Assembly (NCBI GenBank): GCA_024734555.1
Contig: JANPWX010000060.1
Coordinates: 2,324,357-2,388,356, forward strand
Length of the DNA: 64,000 nucleotides
Direction of reading: 5' to 3'
Origin: Trochalopteron elliotii
Taxonomy: Eukaryota > Chordata > Aves > Passeriformes > Leiothrichidae
The notes beneath the pieces were generated by a model. It searched no databases and was not told where the DNA came from. It saw only the letters and a list, made by a program, of their open reading frames with translations. This document shows positions 1-13,900 of this stretch, piece after piece. A program made the position numbers and the translations under genes. The first letter of the stretch is position 1, and each line of letters begins with the position of its first letter.

Positions 1-1731
1 AGTACAGAACGACTGAATGAATACCTTCCAAAGATAAGCAAACAACAAAGTGCTTTGTCCTCAGGGCCCTTTTTGTTTTGCAAAAGATTGCTAGCAAAGC
101 CAAAAACCACATGTTTTCAGGTTTAGGCTTATGTATGTAAGTCTTATAGTATGAAAGCAAAGTTTCTTGAGGTTATATAATGAAGGTTATTTGAGAAAAA
201 GGAAAAAATTAATAAATTGAGCTGTTCCTACAGGCACCCTTCTTTTCCTTGGCCTCACTTTTTCCACTTCCCCGACTTCACATTGAAGTTACTTCTGCTT
301 ATAATCACATCTCAAGATGATTCTTTAGCTTAGTCATAAGTTTTGGTTAGAAAGAGCCAGCCCAAACAGAGTAACAATTATGCTTATTGCAGAGTCTTGA
401 TTAATGAAGTGTTCCTGTTACAGCTCATGTTTTCCCAAAAGATCCTCCAGTTTCACACTCCAACTTGGTGTTGTTGTTGCCGTTTAGCTGATGTTTTAGA
501 CACTAAAACTGATTCCTTAGTTAGTTATTCTGGAAGCTATCACACCTCTCCTGGACAGGCATATCCCTTAGCTCTGTCTTTGTATGAGACTATGACAAAA
601 AGAGTAAGGACAGCCTTGATAACAGACCACACTTAATTACCTAGAAGCCAAAAAGACAAGTGGGATTCATCCCTTAATCTACATACTTGTTCTCCTGACA
701 CCATAGGATCCCTGCACAAAGGAAAACCCTTTTCAAGCACTGCCCCTCTGCCTGACCCCATGACCTGCGATGCTTAGTGCTTTAGAGGAAGGTGACAGGA
801 AGGGCAGGAAAGAATGAGTTGCCAGCGCTGAATAATCCCTTCTTAATGTATCACCTTAAGGATCACAAGCAGAAAAGCAAAACATAAACCCCCACACAGA
901 CAAACCCCAAAACTATCTCCATATGTAGAAAGACACATAATTTCAGTAAATCTATAAGTCTGAACCCTGTTGAGAACAACTTTCACTTGAGTGAAATGAC
1001 ATTTGTTTGCTCACAGGGGAGACTGGAAAAAAAGGAGGATTTCACATCCTTTGACTTATTTTGTCAGGTTGAATTTGATCTTATCCACGTCATCAAGTGA
1101 ACACCAAGAGCTCCAAGGGAAAGGAAACCAGACAGCTCATGAGAAGAAAGAAGATCTTTTGAACATGAATATCACTGAATATCCCATCCTATCAGGCATG
1201 TGTATGTGCTAAAATTGCTTACCATCCTTAGCCTGATGCAATTTCTATCTACATTGCTTCTGCTGAAGGAGCTCCATTCCTACCTTAATTCATACATTCC
1301 CACTGTCTTTAGTGGGTTTCTAAAACATAGGGCCCCAAATAAATTGCTTCCTAGGAGGTTTCACAAAACCCAGAGCTAAAGCTACAACAACTCAGCAATA
1401 GCCAACATCCCAAATCCCTCTCCTCCATCAGCAGGCCTGTAAAAGACAGCAATGGGGAGCACAGAGTGAAACAACCCAACCAGGCTTGGTCTTTCCCATA
1501 TCCCAGGCCTGGAGGCTCAGTTTTGACTCTGAGAATTACAACATGAAGAGCTGCCACCTTACAGCTCTGCAGGGACCAGCTGACACTGAATGGGTGATCA
1601 GGTTATTGTTTCAGTGATGTGAATTCTCATAACACCTACAATGCACATCCCTATCTCTTCCTTGGGAAATCAGTGGTCAGGTCAGGAACCGAGGGAAAAC
1701 TTAAAATACCTTTCCATTCCTTCCTGTCGAT

Positions 1732-1779
1732 TAAAAAAAACAACAGCAACAACAAACAAAACAACCAAAATCAAAAAAT
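1732..1779. repeat. A-rich / (CAA)n-like simple repeat
   Basis: A run of eight A is followed by interrupted CAA and CAAA units. This is low-complexity sequence with no coding meaning, and is possibly the decayed tail of a retroposon. Confidence 0.7.
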
Positions 1780-4700
1780 TTTAAATACCCACATCACCCA
1801 GCTCTTTTCATTAGCATTAATACTCAAACCTTCAAATATGTTAGTATGTTCAATTCCTGTTGAATTCTTTACTGATAAGGCAATTAAATATCTACAATCC
1901 AATCTTGATTGAATTAGGTGATCTGTATGTTTTCTTTAGATATTTAAACAAGTCTCTGAGTCATAATACATAGAATAAAGGAAGAAAAACGTTTGCAGAG
2001 GTATCTCAATGACAAAAGACAGCAGGAATTAATAATCCTAAAAGTAGCATCCATGCCAATAAGATAGCATTGTCACTGCACACATTTAACACTTTGCTCT
2101 TATCCACTCTGAAAGATAAAGCTGCTGGGGGTTTTGAGTTATTTTTGCTCAGATTTTCTGTTCAGCTAAGAAATTCAGATAGGTATGAGCCACAAGAATC
2201 TTTAAATTCTAGCCATAAAATACAGCAGGTGCAGCTTTGTCTCAGGACACACAAACTGCACCACACAGGCTGGAAGGATGTAGAGTCTATATATATGTAG
2301 TCTACCCTGGGACTGCATGATTATATTATGGGTCATTATAAAGAATAAAATGAACTGAAGGATTTTGCACAGTCAGAAAAGAAGAAGAAATGGTAGAAGC
2401 TTCAAATAGGTTTAACAGACTGGAATCCAAATTTAGAGTGCTTTGGGATTAAACTGGAGTTTTAAGATTAGAAATCCATTTATAAGATCTGATAGGACTG
2501 AAGAAAAGGCATGTTAGTGCTCTCTGGCACTGGAGAAAGCAAAGCACCAGGCAACAAGAGGAGAGGTGCTCTCTCAGCATTATCCTTACATTTAACAGGT
2601 CTGGTCTCTCAATACCACTTATTTATAGAGAGCACTAGAGACATCTTATGAGGCTATGGGGCATCCACAGCAACATCCCTGACAAGTCAGCAAGGTCCTT
2701 TCACTGTGTGTGCAGCAAGCCTGATGTGCTCCAGGGAGCACTGGATGTCTGCAGTGCCTGCTGTGCTCCTCATGCACAGCAAACCCACCCCAAAGAACTT
2801 GGCAGACTTGGTCTTTGTCAGAGCATGTAACCATTGCAGCCACTCTCATCAGTCCCAGCAAATGGAATTCTTCTGCACTGCTGCACATGAGCACAGCAAT
2901 TTCACACACACTGCCTTTGGGGCAAGTTTGGAAGTATTAAACCAGTACAGCAGGGACCTACAGCATAAGCCTTAGGTTACTATTAGTAAATACACCACTT
3001 TGAGAAGCCCTTCCCCAGTTCTGCCTTGTGCTTACACAAGGCACAGTCAGTGCCTTCTGCTTGTTTGGCACCATTTATACCCACAGAGCAATGAACTGTT
3101 AGAGTTATCCAGAGTTTGGAGAGGCCATGGATACCTAAATGCAGACCACTGTTCAGCTGAGAGCCTTCTCAGAGGCTCACTCAGAGCCTGCCTCAGCATG
3201 CCATGGTTTGCAGTGATGCCAGGACCCACCAAGCACTTGCAAACAGACCCAGACACATGAAAGTTGTGCCCAGGAGCTGACCTTAGCAGCACTTATTGCT
3301 ATGGTAGTATGAGAAAGACAAAACTTTCTAAAAATAACCTGAACAGCAATTACAGAGCCTTTATGTAGTCAAAATTCTTCACATTCTTTCCTTAAGTAGA
3401 CCTGAAGTTTTGACTGCAATGATATAAACTTCCTTTATAGCAAAGATAGATACCCAAGCCCTTTATTTACCTGCACAGGTGACACACAAACCCAAACAAT
3501 CCTTCTTCACTTTTAAACAATTATTTCAGTCACATCGAGGGCAATAAGTTTCAGCTACCCCTTGTGCCTTGCACCTCTCAGAACTGACCCCTTTCCAAAA
3601 GTGCCACATCACAGGGAACCACATCACTTTTTTGGAAGCAAGTGGCTAAAAAGGAACTTAACAATTTAGATAACATTCATAATATAGGCAAGCTAAAAAT
3701 CAGTTCTTAATTTAAATAATACTCCTCCCATCTCTAAGGGCTTCTGTCTAAAAACCCCTTATCCACAGACCTACCAGTGGGGTAAATTCCAGCAGTGTCA
3801 CAAACTGCTTTGGCTACAGGTGTGACCAGATTCCTTTCTCCCCATGGCCTGTGTTTGGTTGCACCTGCCTTTCTGTACACCTGTGAAAAGTCAAACTGTT
3901 TGGGAGTCATGGTTTACTCACATAATTATTCATTTGCAAAGCCAGTAACAGCTTGCAAGCCTCTGGCTGATCTGAGCAGTGTTTGCATAAACTACTTTTT
4001 TCTCATGGAGATACAATTTTACTGCCTCACATCTGCTGAACCTGCAGCCTCTCTGAGAGTGACTCAAAATGTTATCATTCTTTGTTTCCATGCATATCAG
4101 CTCAAGGCTTTCAGCTACCAAGTTCTGCTCACTTTAGCTGTACAACAGGAAGAATAAATGTCTCTTTCGACTTTTGCAGAATAAAAGAATGCAAACTGCA
4201 TTAGCAGAGAATAATCCTTTTAAAGTCAAAGTCTGATTATCACACTGTGATTATCCAAGAAATTTGAGCAGCTTACAACATCAGTAACACAATATCTTGT
4301 TACAATTTTTAAAATATTTCAATAAGATTTTTCTGTGTTAGTAGTTATTTTTCCCCTAGGTAAGGTACGTGTGTAAAGCTTAGGAAGATAATAATGGCTG
4401 TTACCTGATAGACCAGAAAAGCCATCTAGCACAGTATCTCCAAGAATACCCTAGAATGGATGCATACAGAAAGGAATAAAAGCAAGGGAGCACAGGATAA
4501 TTCTTGCACAGAAAAGTCTCTCAGCCTCCTGACATATGTTGCTCAGCACCTTTTTCAGCAAGAGACCACAGTGGTCAGTTTGATAATTTAAAACCCTAAT
4601 AAAACTGTGATTACAAGAATAAAAACTGGGAATGTGCCTCTAGGAAAGTGGGATTGTGCCCAAAAATGAGAGAGTATCTGAAAATGAGAGAAAATTATGA

Positions 4701-5025
4701 ATATAAGTCAGGTGGAGCACCAAGGTCTGCATAGGATGAGTAATTTCCAGATTGCAAAGTCTTGATGGCAGATCCCACTTCAGAGAGAAAAAAAAAAATG
4801 CCAGCAGGGCTGTGCTGCTATTACACAGAAAGGTACAGGGAACAGGGAGCTGACAACAGCAGCAGACAATTTACAGAATCATGTCTGGCACACCTTGATG
4901 CCAGCTTACACCTGCATGAAACAGCAGCTGCCCTGCCTGCAGGGACTCGAGGGGGTAGCACTGTGCTCTCTCTCTCAGAGTTGAGGGTAGCACAGAGTAT
5001 TCCTTTTACCTCCACAGACTGCTCT

Positions 5026-5039
5026 GGTGCCATGGCAAC
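5026..5039 (+). promoter_or_regulatory. RFX X-box-like palindrome (candidate)
   Basis: The 14-mer GGTGCCATGGCAAC differs at one position from the palindromic RFX-factor X-box consensus GTTGCCATGGCAAC. It stands in intergenic DNA far from any recognised promoter. The match is seen in the sequence; any binding or function is inference, and chance occurrence is quite possible. Confidence 0.25.
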
Positions 5040-8000
5040 GTGAACAACAAATGAAAAGCAAGATAATATGAACTTTGAGCAGAATTTGCCATTTTCATAA
5101 CTTCTGATTAAAATGGTGCTTTTTTTGAGCCTCTTCAGTCAGTAATTCATTAGACTCTGAGATTTGAGCTTGCCTTCACATCAATTTTCACAGGCAGATC
5201 CACGGGTAATAATTATGCTTTGGCAGGTTTTTTTCCAGGCAGCTTCTCCCATACCTTTTATAAAAACAGTGCCCAATCCCCAATCCACTGGTGACAACTG
5301 TTCTTTGGAATTTTTCCCTCAAATTCCAGGTGGCAGCTGCTGCCGTGAGACAGAAAGTCACACAAAAGCTTGGGAACAAAGGCAACAGGAAGGACCCATT
5401 AGCATACTCATAGCTTCCGAGGAACAGATACTTAAAAATAAAAACATGCATTTCTTTCCTCCTTCAGTTTGCCATGTCTTGGGGTTCTCTGTTCGTTGTG
5501 CCGCAGAAGACTTTTGCCTCCAACACCTCCCAAAACCAGTGTGTAATAGGAGTCAAGAAACCTGTGCTCTGGGACAGAGCCAGCATTCTCACAGATGTTG
5601 ATGTTCCACATGAAACCTCAGAACAAAGCAGCCTGCTGAAATTGCCACCCTGGTTCTCAGATCACCCTGTCTGCCCTTTGATACAATTTTCCTTGCTGCC
5701 AGAGGTTCTATTCTCACACCACAGGACCACACCCACATAGAGGAGTGAACACATGTGTACAAATGGGTATATAAAGGGTATGTCTGAAATCCAACTATAG
5801 CACCTTTCACTGACTCTTCTACTTAGAGCACTTAATTGCCCTTAAAGAGTTTTGAAATACTTATCCACAAAACTCCTGTCCAGGTTTAGTGATGATAGCA
5901 AAGAGTTTGCACACCTTTCTGGCTTGGCAGGAAAAAAAAACAATTAAAAGGAACCAGACAAACAACCAAATCACAAAAAAATCCTCCACATTAAGGTTCA
6001 TCTTCAGTGTCTGAAAGCTGGACCTAGCCTAGTGCAGTTGTGGCAGCAGGGTAATTGTGCCTTGTGCTGTGACATCTGCGAGTCTGCCTCCTGCTCCCTC
6101 TTTCACTGCACTTCACCACTCAGCAGGAGCAAACCTCAGAGAGGTGAGCCCACCCCCACGGGAGGTTTTAGCCAAACCAAGGACTGAAGCAGTGAGCCAC
6201 ACAGCTCAAAAGCATGAGCTGTTTTTGCAGAAACACCAGGCTCTCAGTGCAGTGCATCCCAAGCACACACATCCTCTGTGAACCGGGCACAGCTGGGGAC
6301 ACACAGCACAGAACCCACCCACACACTGGTCCTGGGTCACTCGGCAAGTACGTGGGACTAACGACTGAACCAGCATTCGAACGTGGTGACTCATCTCAGC
6401 TTTCAAACCCTGGCTCCGCAGCGAAAACAACTCACTGCCATGCAGAGCACCAGAAACTTCCCAGCCACCCCAGGCAAACCAGCAGAACTGAAGTGCTGTG
6501 GTCTCCTGGAATTGACCCACCTTTAACAAGCTACCAGGGTGGCCCCTTTCACCCCTTCTGAGCAACTCACAAGATGGAGAGCACATTTTCCTGATGTGTC
6601 ACAGGCACCTACAGACAAACCTCCCTAAAACTGAGCAGAACTGCAAATTGGAAAAGCTCTTCTCCCACAGAGATTATTTTATTACATGCTAAGATACCAC
6701 AATAGATCTCACCATACTTACAAAATCCTCCACCAGAAGAGCCTGACAGCTTTCTCATTGCAAAAACATTCCAGGTCACGTATAATAAAATTATTTTAAA
6801 AATCACAATTGTGAGCTAAAGGAAAGAATCAAAAACACACCCTCCTATCACAGAAGCAGTACTTAAAGTAACATCTGCCTGCTTTCCACCTTCTGAGAGC
6901 AGAGAGGAAAGCTGTAGGAAAGGAACTCCGAGTCCTGAGGGCAGTAATAGGTCTTATTACCCTCACTGGCCTGACCCACACCTGCCTCCATGGCCCAGGA
7001 TCTCCTTTGCAGCCTAGGTTTGGCACACCACTCCCAGAGCACACTGCAAGGACAAGTCCTGCAGTTGGCCTGGGCTGTCCCAGGACTTGAGTCCAGCACC
7101 CACAGCCCACCCCAGAGCTGTACAAGGACTGGTGGTCCCAGCCAGGGCTGCACTGGGTGGTCCCAGGGTCCTGGAAGGAGAAAAGCAGTGGTGGCCTCTA
7201 GAGGAAAAAAGTAAAGGATATCACCTTTTGATATTGTCTCTGAGTCATCTGCTTCAGTTAAACTCTTCTGCTGAGATTAATCTCAATAAAAATCTCCTTT
7301 GACTATCTTATTATTCTAGACTTCTCTTGAATTAAAAAAGAATAAATAAATTTTGTGCAGTCTTTGTGATGCTGCTGTAAATGACTTGTCCAACAGGGTT
7401 TGTACTTTTATTATGACAGGAATATTGGCCTCAGAGCACTAGCAGGTAAATGCATTTAGTGAACTTTGATACCTCTGCAGTGCCGTGGGATTGGAGACTG
7501 GCCATGGTCTGGCAGATCATAAGGCAAATCCTGTGTGCTTACTCACTGAATTGATGAGAATTATATCCAGTGCAAGCTGCTGCACTGCTGCTTTTCTCTT
7601 GTTGATATTTGTTTAGAGATAAATCCTGGAACTGCTGATTACACTGGCTCCTTCACTCTCTGTCAACCAGCAACCAAGGAAAGCGGTGCATTCATTTACA
7701 GATGCAAAACCAGAATATTACATGTTTCCCTTCAAATATCAGCACATCCTAATATACACAGGAATTAGAGCACAATGGCTGGGCATTAACCTGCAACAAA
7801 TCCGAGGAAGCAAACACCAAATACCAATTATTGCACAAAATTCAGGCACACAGGGAATGATTAGGCACCTGCTAATTCCACTAAGGCTAAAACTGCGTGG
7901 TACTTTCCTCAAAGACAGTCATATACAAAATATCCAAGCTCATGAGCTCTGGCCTATCTCAGTATCTCAGTGAACTGCTTGTGTCAAGTACAGATCTGTT

Positions 8001-10828
8001 ACCTGACCCACCACACAGTGTCCTGTTTGCTTTGACACCACACTGTGGGCTGTTCTCCTCTCCCCAATATGATACTGTGCAACCAGACCCTACAGGAATT
8101 CAACAGTCCTCTCCAAATATGCTTGTGAAGGTTCCATTCAGTCTCTGCAACACCTGCCATGGGGTAACTCTCCAGCTGTTTGCTGCATGGATCAGGTTGG
8201 ATGGGGGAGAAAGGTACAACACTCTGAGATGTTACTACACCGCTATTAGCTGCCCCACTAGCTAACTGAAAAAAACTGTAGAGATGCAGCTGAAATTCAA
8301 GCTTTCTTATAGGTTATGCCAAATATTTTCATCCTTCCTGGCTCTGAAAGGAATTTTATTTTTCCCACTGAAAACAGATGTAGAAGGAAATGAGCGGATA
8401 AGGCTGTGAATTGTCCTGAACTGATCCAAAAGCCTGTGCTCATGGGTTTGTGTTTTGTAGGATTTTATCCCTGACATTCTGCCTGCTGCACCTTCCCCAG
8501 TACTAGCAGCTACTGAGAAAAAGACAGGACATATTCTCATCAAAATCTGAGGTCTGTTTCCAGTTAAGGGTGTAGTAAAATAACATGTCATTTATAAAAT
8601 CAGATGGAAAAACCCAAAGAACAATTTAAAGACAGGCTGGTTTCTTCTCAGAAAAATAAATGTCAGCCCTAGCTTCACTTTTTCTTCTATGCTTAAGACA
8701 GATTGAGGAGAAAAGAGGTCACATGGTCCTCTCTGTCTCATGAGCTGAATATTTCCCTTATGTTTGCACTATAAAAGTCTGTTGTAGCTAGCAGCACGTT
8801 TAACAAGCACACTGAAGCAGTTAGTGAGATCCAATTATTGCTTTCAGGTTGTTTTTAAATATTAACACAGTTGCCAAAGACCTACCTATTATCCATTGCC
8901 TGCCTGACTCATGACACTCAAAGCGCATCCCAGATTACTTTGTCTCAGCTCTCTGTTTACCACATGTCCTCTCCCAGCCTGCAAGCTCTGGTGAATTGAG
9001 CTCTTGTTTTGTACCCTCTCCTTTAGTAGCTGGCAAATGAGGCCCCACTTTGACAGATTCATGTGAATAACTGCTTTTAATCAAAAAGGTGATTTACAAA
9101 TTTAAGTGAGTTGATGTTTCCTCACCAAAACCTAGATCAACGTGGCTTTTACTTGAAACTCCGTTGTTTCAACAAAGCATTTGCTTCTTAAACAGCAAAA
9201 GAAATGATAGGATGTTTAATACCCTGATTAAATCCAAGAAGCAATGGATCCATACTGATTTCCACCGATGCCCTGAGCGAATCCACATCTCTTACAGGGG
9301 CTGCCAGGCTACAGGGTAAATAAATCTCACACTGTCTTGATGTTCTTGTACAATTTTATATCAGTTATAGTCAAAGCAGACTATATAGCAGTAATTCTAT
9401 ATATTCTTGCCTCTGTGTATTCACTAACTACCATACTAGGGAGTATCTGTAATTTCTTTCTCTCTGGCTCAGGAAATACATATTTTATACTGTAGGGACA
9501 CAGGTCCAGCGGGACATACTGTGTGTGTACTGCCCTTTCTTCCTAATATACCCAAAAGTGCTGGCAATTCAGTGGGAATGAATTATCCAGCTCCACCCAA
9601 GCATGGACTGAAACTGTATGAGGGATTCCCAGTTTCTTGGCAAATGCATTAACCCCTGAGTTTAGTAAAAGGCAAAAATTAATCCTCTCCCAGGAAAAAA
9701 CAAAAAAAAATTAAATCCCAGGAGTAACTACCCAGAAAATTTGACCTGAATTGATAAATAGTTTTGGGATGACGTAAATACCATTTTCCCAACAAACTTA
9801 CTATTCACCAGATTTTTTTCCTTCTGACTTTGCAGGCCAGTTGGCTCATTTTAGGTCTTTCACTATAGACCTTAGACAACAAACAAGATTTTCTTTGTAT
9901 ACACCTTGGATAGAAAGGAATTCACAGTGGGATTCCTTAGTCCACACTTAAAAATCTGCAGTCTGGTTTTCTAGAGTGACCATCATCACAAAATTATCAC
10001 TGTGAGTAACACAGCAGACAAAATGGCCACAGTCACCCTCAAGAATGACATTCTCCCAAGCTAAAGGTCACAAAATGCCTGACAGAATTGCCCTTTTCAT
10101 AAGTCACTGGAAATATTAAAACTCCTGAGAAAAGCGGATGACACAGTATCAACCTCAGATACAAAGCAAAATGAAAGGGCAGCTAATTAGAGGTTTCACA
10201 AATATCAACAAGGCAAAGCTAGAGCAGAGCTTAGCCTGTGGGGAGGAAATGCTTTCTGATTATCCTGTGATTGAGACCACAGCTGTGGTCACCACCACAA
10301 AGGACTGGCCACGTCCCTCTGGCCCCTCCATGGGCACAGCCACCAGGCAGTCCAGCCCCAGGAACAGGCATTTGCTGGATCTCCTCACAATCATTTTGTA
10401 CCTTCACAAGGGAGCTCTGCAAAGGATGAGGAGATGTCAGAGCAGTTTGTACTAAAGATGCAGCAAAGATAAAACACTCATTGGGTAAGCTTGGCACATT
10501 CTCACCAGCCTGCTCAGTGCTGGGACGTGGATGCTCTCAGCTAATGGGGCCTGACAGGCTGAGCAACCAGAGACATTACTCAGGCTGGGTTGTGTAATTA
10601 AACCATAAAGTGTATTCTGACATGGCTACTGGGGACTAATCACAGGCCTTGGGGAATGAAAGAGCATAAAGTTGTGAGCAGCAGCACCTGAGAGGAAATC
10701 ACAGGGTTTGTTATTGCTCTGGTCAGCCTCAGCCCCACGGGGAGGCCGCTGCCCCTGCCTCTTGGCAACACCGTGAGCCACCACTGCTCCCACATGGCAA
10801 ATGGCCTTGGGGGAGCCACGGGGCCTCA

Positions 10829-10970
10829 AAAAGCACAAGCTTGGGGTGCAACTCACAGAATTCTTTCAGAGATCCCCTGTGGAGCTGCTATGGAACTGCA
10901 AAAGCACAAGCGTGGGGTGCACCCCACAGAGATCTCTCAGAGAGGCCCCATGGGGGCTGTGGGCCCTCTG
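10829..10970. repeat. Degenerate 71-bp tandem repeat, two copies
   Basis: Two adjacent 71-bp units (10829-10899 and 10900-10970) both begin AAAAGCACAAGC and stay clearly similar for most of the unit, with substitutions and no gaps. A diverged partial match to the unit end precedes the first copy (about 10805-10828). The local DNA is richer in G+C than its surroundings. It looks like a small, old minisatellite or segmental tandem duplication. The 122-residue open frame across it is a by-product and resembles no known protein. Confidence 0.7.
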
Positions 10971-13900
10971 AAGCACTCACAGCCCCTTGCTGAGCTGCAC
11001 ACCACTTGCTGCCCTTGCTTGGAGGCAGGAATTCTCCTCATTTCAAGGCTTTTATCACCTGACAGTTTCTTCTCAGAGTCCATCAGTGTAATTAAGAGAT
11101 TTTTTTCAAAAATTTCCAGTTGCTCCACGCACATGAACTAAACAGCCGGAGGGCTGCACAGAAACACTGTGTGAAGGCAATTGTGTGGCCATAGCTCATG
11201 TCTGCCCCATCTCTGTAACAGTTTTCTTCACCCTTGACAGGCTCGACTCCCACAGCAGGTGGAAGGGGGAGTTGGGGCACCTCAGGTTCCAGCTTGCCCC
11301 ATGTGGGTCAGAGCTCTGTGTTAGAGCAGCCTGTTTCCTGTGCAGATGATCCAGGGCACAGTGGGGAGAAAAATGCAAAACAAGCATCTATGAATGGCAG
11401 GTTAAAAGCAGGCTGCAGGTTAAACTGCCCTCAGGGATATCTGTGACTGAAGGTGAGAAATCTGGTGTGAATTGGACCAAAAACCCAACAGGCTCAGAAT
11501 GAGGAGATCCCATTGACATGTCTGGAAACCTAGAGGATAGGATCCATGGCCACTAGAGCTCTTTAGGGGCCATTTATAGGGGAACCCCACTGGAGTGAGG
11601 AGCCAAGAGGAGACCTCCACCTTTACTGGGTTGAGAAGAAATATGGAAAGTTAAAGAAACAAGATTCATTTTAATACTTTAATTTTACTTGTACTATGAT
11701 ATACAGAAAGTGTACCCATGGTGCTGAGGAGGGCAGGGGAGCCCATAGAAACTGAAGTACTGGTGGAAGGTGCTAGATCAAAGCCAATGGAGCAAATGAG
11801 GATATGTGTGAGGATGGCCTGTCCTAACAAGTCTTCAGAGCTTCCTTTTTAAACCTTCACCAAAGAAACCCTTTCTCTAAGCCAGCTGTGTTTGTACAGC
11901 CCCAGCATTCCCTGTTTGGCTCTGTCTGGGCTTTAACATGCAGATCCCATGGTAGCACGGGGAGAGAGGCAGCTTCAGCCAATTTTCAGTGATCAGGAGA
12001 ATGGTTGCAGTAACTGTCCATGTACTGCTAACCTCACAACGCTTGGCATACTGATGAACCCATTATTTCCACACACAGAATATATCACCACTGATGAATC
12101 TTGTGAAAAAGATTAGGGGTAAAAAAGGCTGAGGGCTGTAGCTGACGTTAGAGCAGGGTGCTGTTTTCACTGTGTCATGGCTCAGCTGGTATCCTGCAGC
12201 CCAGTCTTTCCCTAGGGCTTGATAGCACAGTCACTTTTATGGGCCCATGCTTAAATGGAACAGTTTGGCCTTCAGATGCAACAATAGCTTACGTGCAGGC
12301 CTCCCTAAAAGCTCAGGTCCCTGGAGAGGAGCGTAAGGATGTCTACAGGAATGAGCTGGCTGTGGCCCGAAGCAGCAGAGCAGATTCGTGCAATCCCTCA
12401 TAGACCAAAGAGAGGACTTAATCATTTTCCAGGCAGTGCTTCAAATTGGATCACTAGGGATATCTGCGAGGATTCCAAAAGAAATGTTCCTGATGCTCAT
12501 TAATGTGTTCCCAGTGACGTACGAGATGCACACGTGCACCAACAAAGCAGAAGTTAGCCTGGAAAAAACCCAGCTCATATGAAAAGGTGCACTTACAGTA
12601 AACTTCATTGCAAGGGACTCATCCAGTTCCAGCACAAATAACGACTCCCACTGCCCTTCCACGTGTGCTCCCAGCAAGGGGTGAGGGAGCGGGATGCAGG
12701 GCATGTGGACAGCCCAGCTTCCACCCTTGAAAACTCCAAGGGGCCACGCTCTGTTTCCATAACACTTTTTACATGCTTACTTTTATGGGTCTCTTGATGA
12801 CAATCTAAATCCTGCCTGTTCTTCAATAAACCATTAATCTTCCAGATAGAGTTCAGGGAAGTTGCTGTGTAGCAATAAAATGCATGTTTCCAGAGCCCAG
12901 AGGGAACAAAAAGGAAAAAAACAAAGTGAAAGGGAGAGACACTGTTTCTGATAGACAAATTCCTGACTCACAGAGGTTGGGGGGCATGTAGGGTTATCTC
13001 CCCAAATCCTGCCTGGAACCTGTATCACCCCTCACCACACCCTGATGCCACTTTGAGTGTAACATTTGTGAGAAGGTCCACCTGCCAACATCACTTCAGC
13101 AAAAGAAAGGGGCTGGTACCTCCCATCCTCATGGCCCAGAAACCGTTTTCGGATGGTGTCAGCTGGGACTGTGCTTTGGTGAGCAGATACCAGCTGGGGA
13201 GTGTCAGTGATCATCACTGCCCCTGCCAGGCCTGCCTTGGAGGTCAGTGGGGAGAGGGCTCCACCACTCCCCACCAGCCAGTGACTCCAGCAGTCACCTC
13301 ACATCACCCAGCTCACAGACTTGCTGCTGCTTTTGCAGAATGAAGCATAAAACGTCTCCTCTTCATCTTCAAACAACTTCCTTTGGTGTGCTGAGGGAAC
13401 CAGTATCACAGAGCCAGTGGCACAAAAGCCATCAAGTCCCCACACCAAGGCTGGTCAGTCCTGTCCTGGGTTTGCATTTGAACTGGTGACCCAGAGTAGA
13501 AGTTGCAAATTCTGTGCCCCACTTTATAATAGGATAAATGAACACAATCCCTTGTGCTTCCAGGCCCCTATAAAATTGATGGTAACCATATGTCAGTGTG
13601 TGTAGCTGGTAGGAAAGCACGTACTGCTCTGCTCAAAAGAGATGGTAGCAGTCAGCATTAAAGAGTGCCAAGGAATAGAAAAAAATCAGGTTCAACCTGA
13701 CTTAAATGCCTTAAGCTATGTCTTTTATGCAGCAAAGAAAAAGAAGGCAGGGATAGGCCTGAAAAAATAATTTCCCTGGGCTATGGTCCTGTAGAAAAAA
13801 TGGTAGAAAGGGGAGAAAAAATAGGCACATCAAGAAGACACATACAGATATAAGCACAATTATTGGACTCTCCCAGTTCAAACTGACACAGCTCTCAACA

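Noticed and set aside
2641..2690. GGGGCATCCACAGC phrase reminiscent of a CR1 3' region
   Set aside because: Only about 14 bases match and the flanks do not follow the element; too short to support.
5164..5601. 145-residue plus-strand open frame
   Set aside because: No homology recognised, atypical composition, and overlapping frames on both strands.
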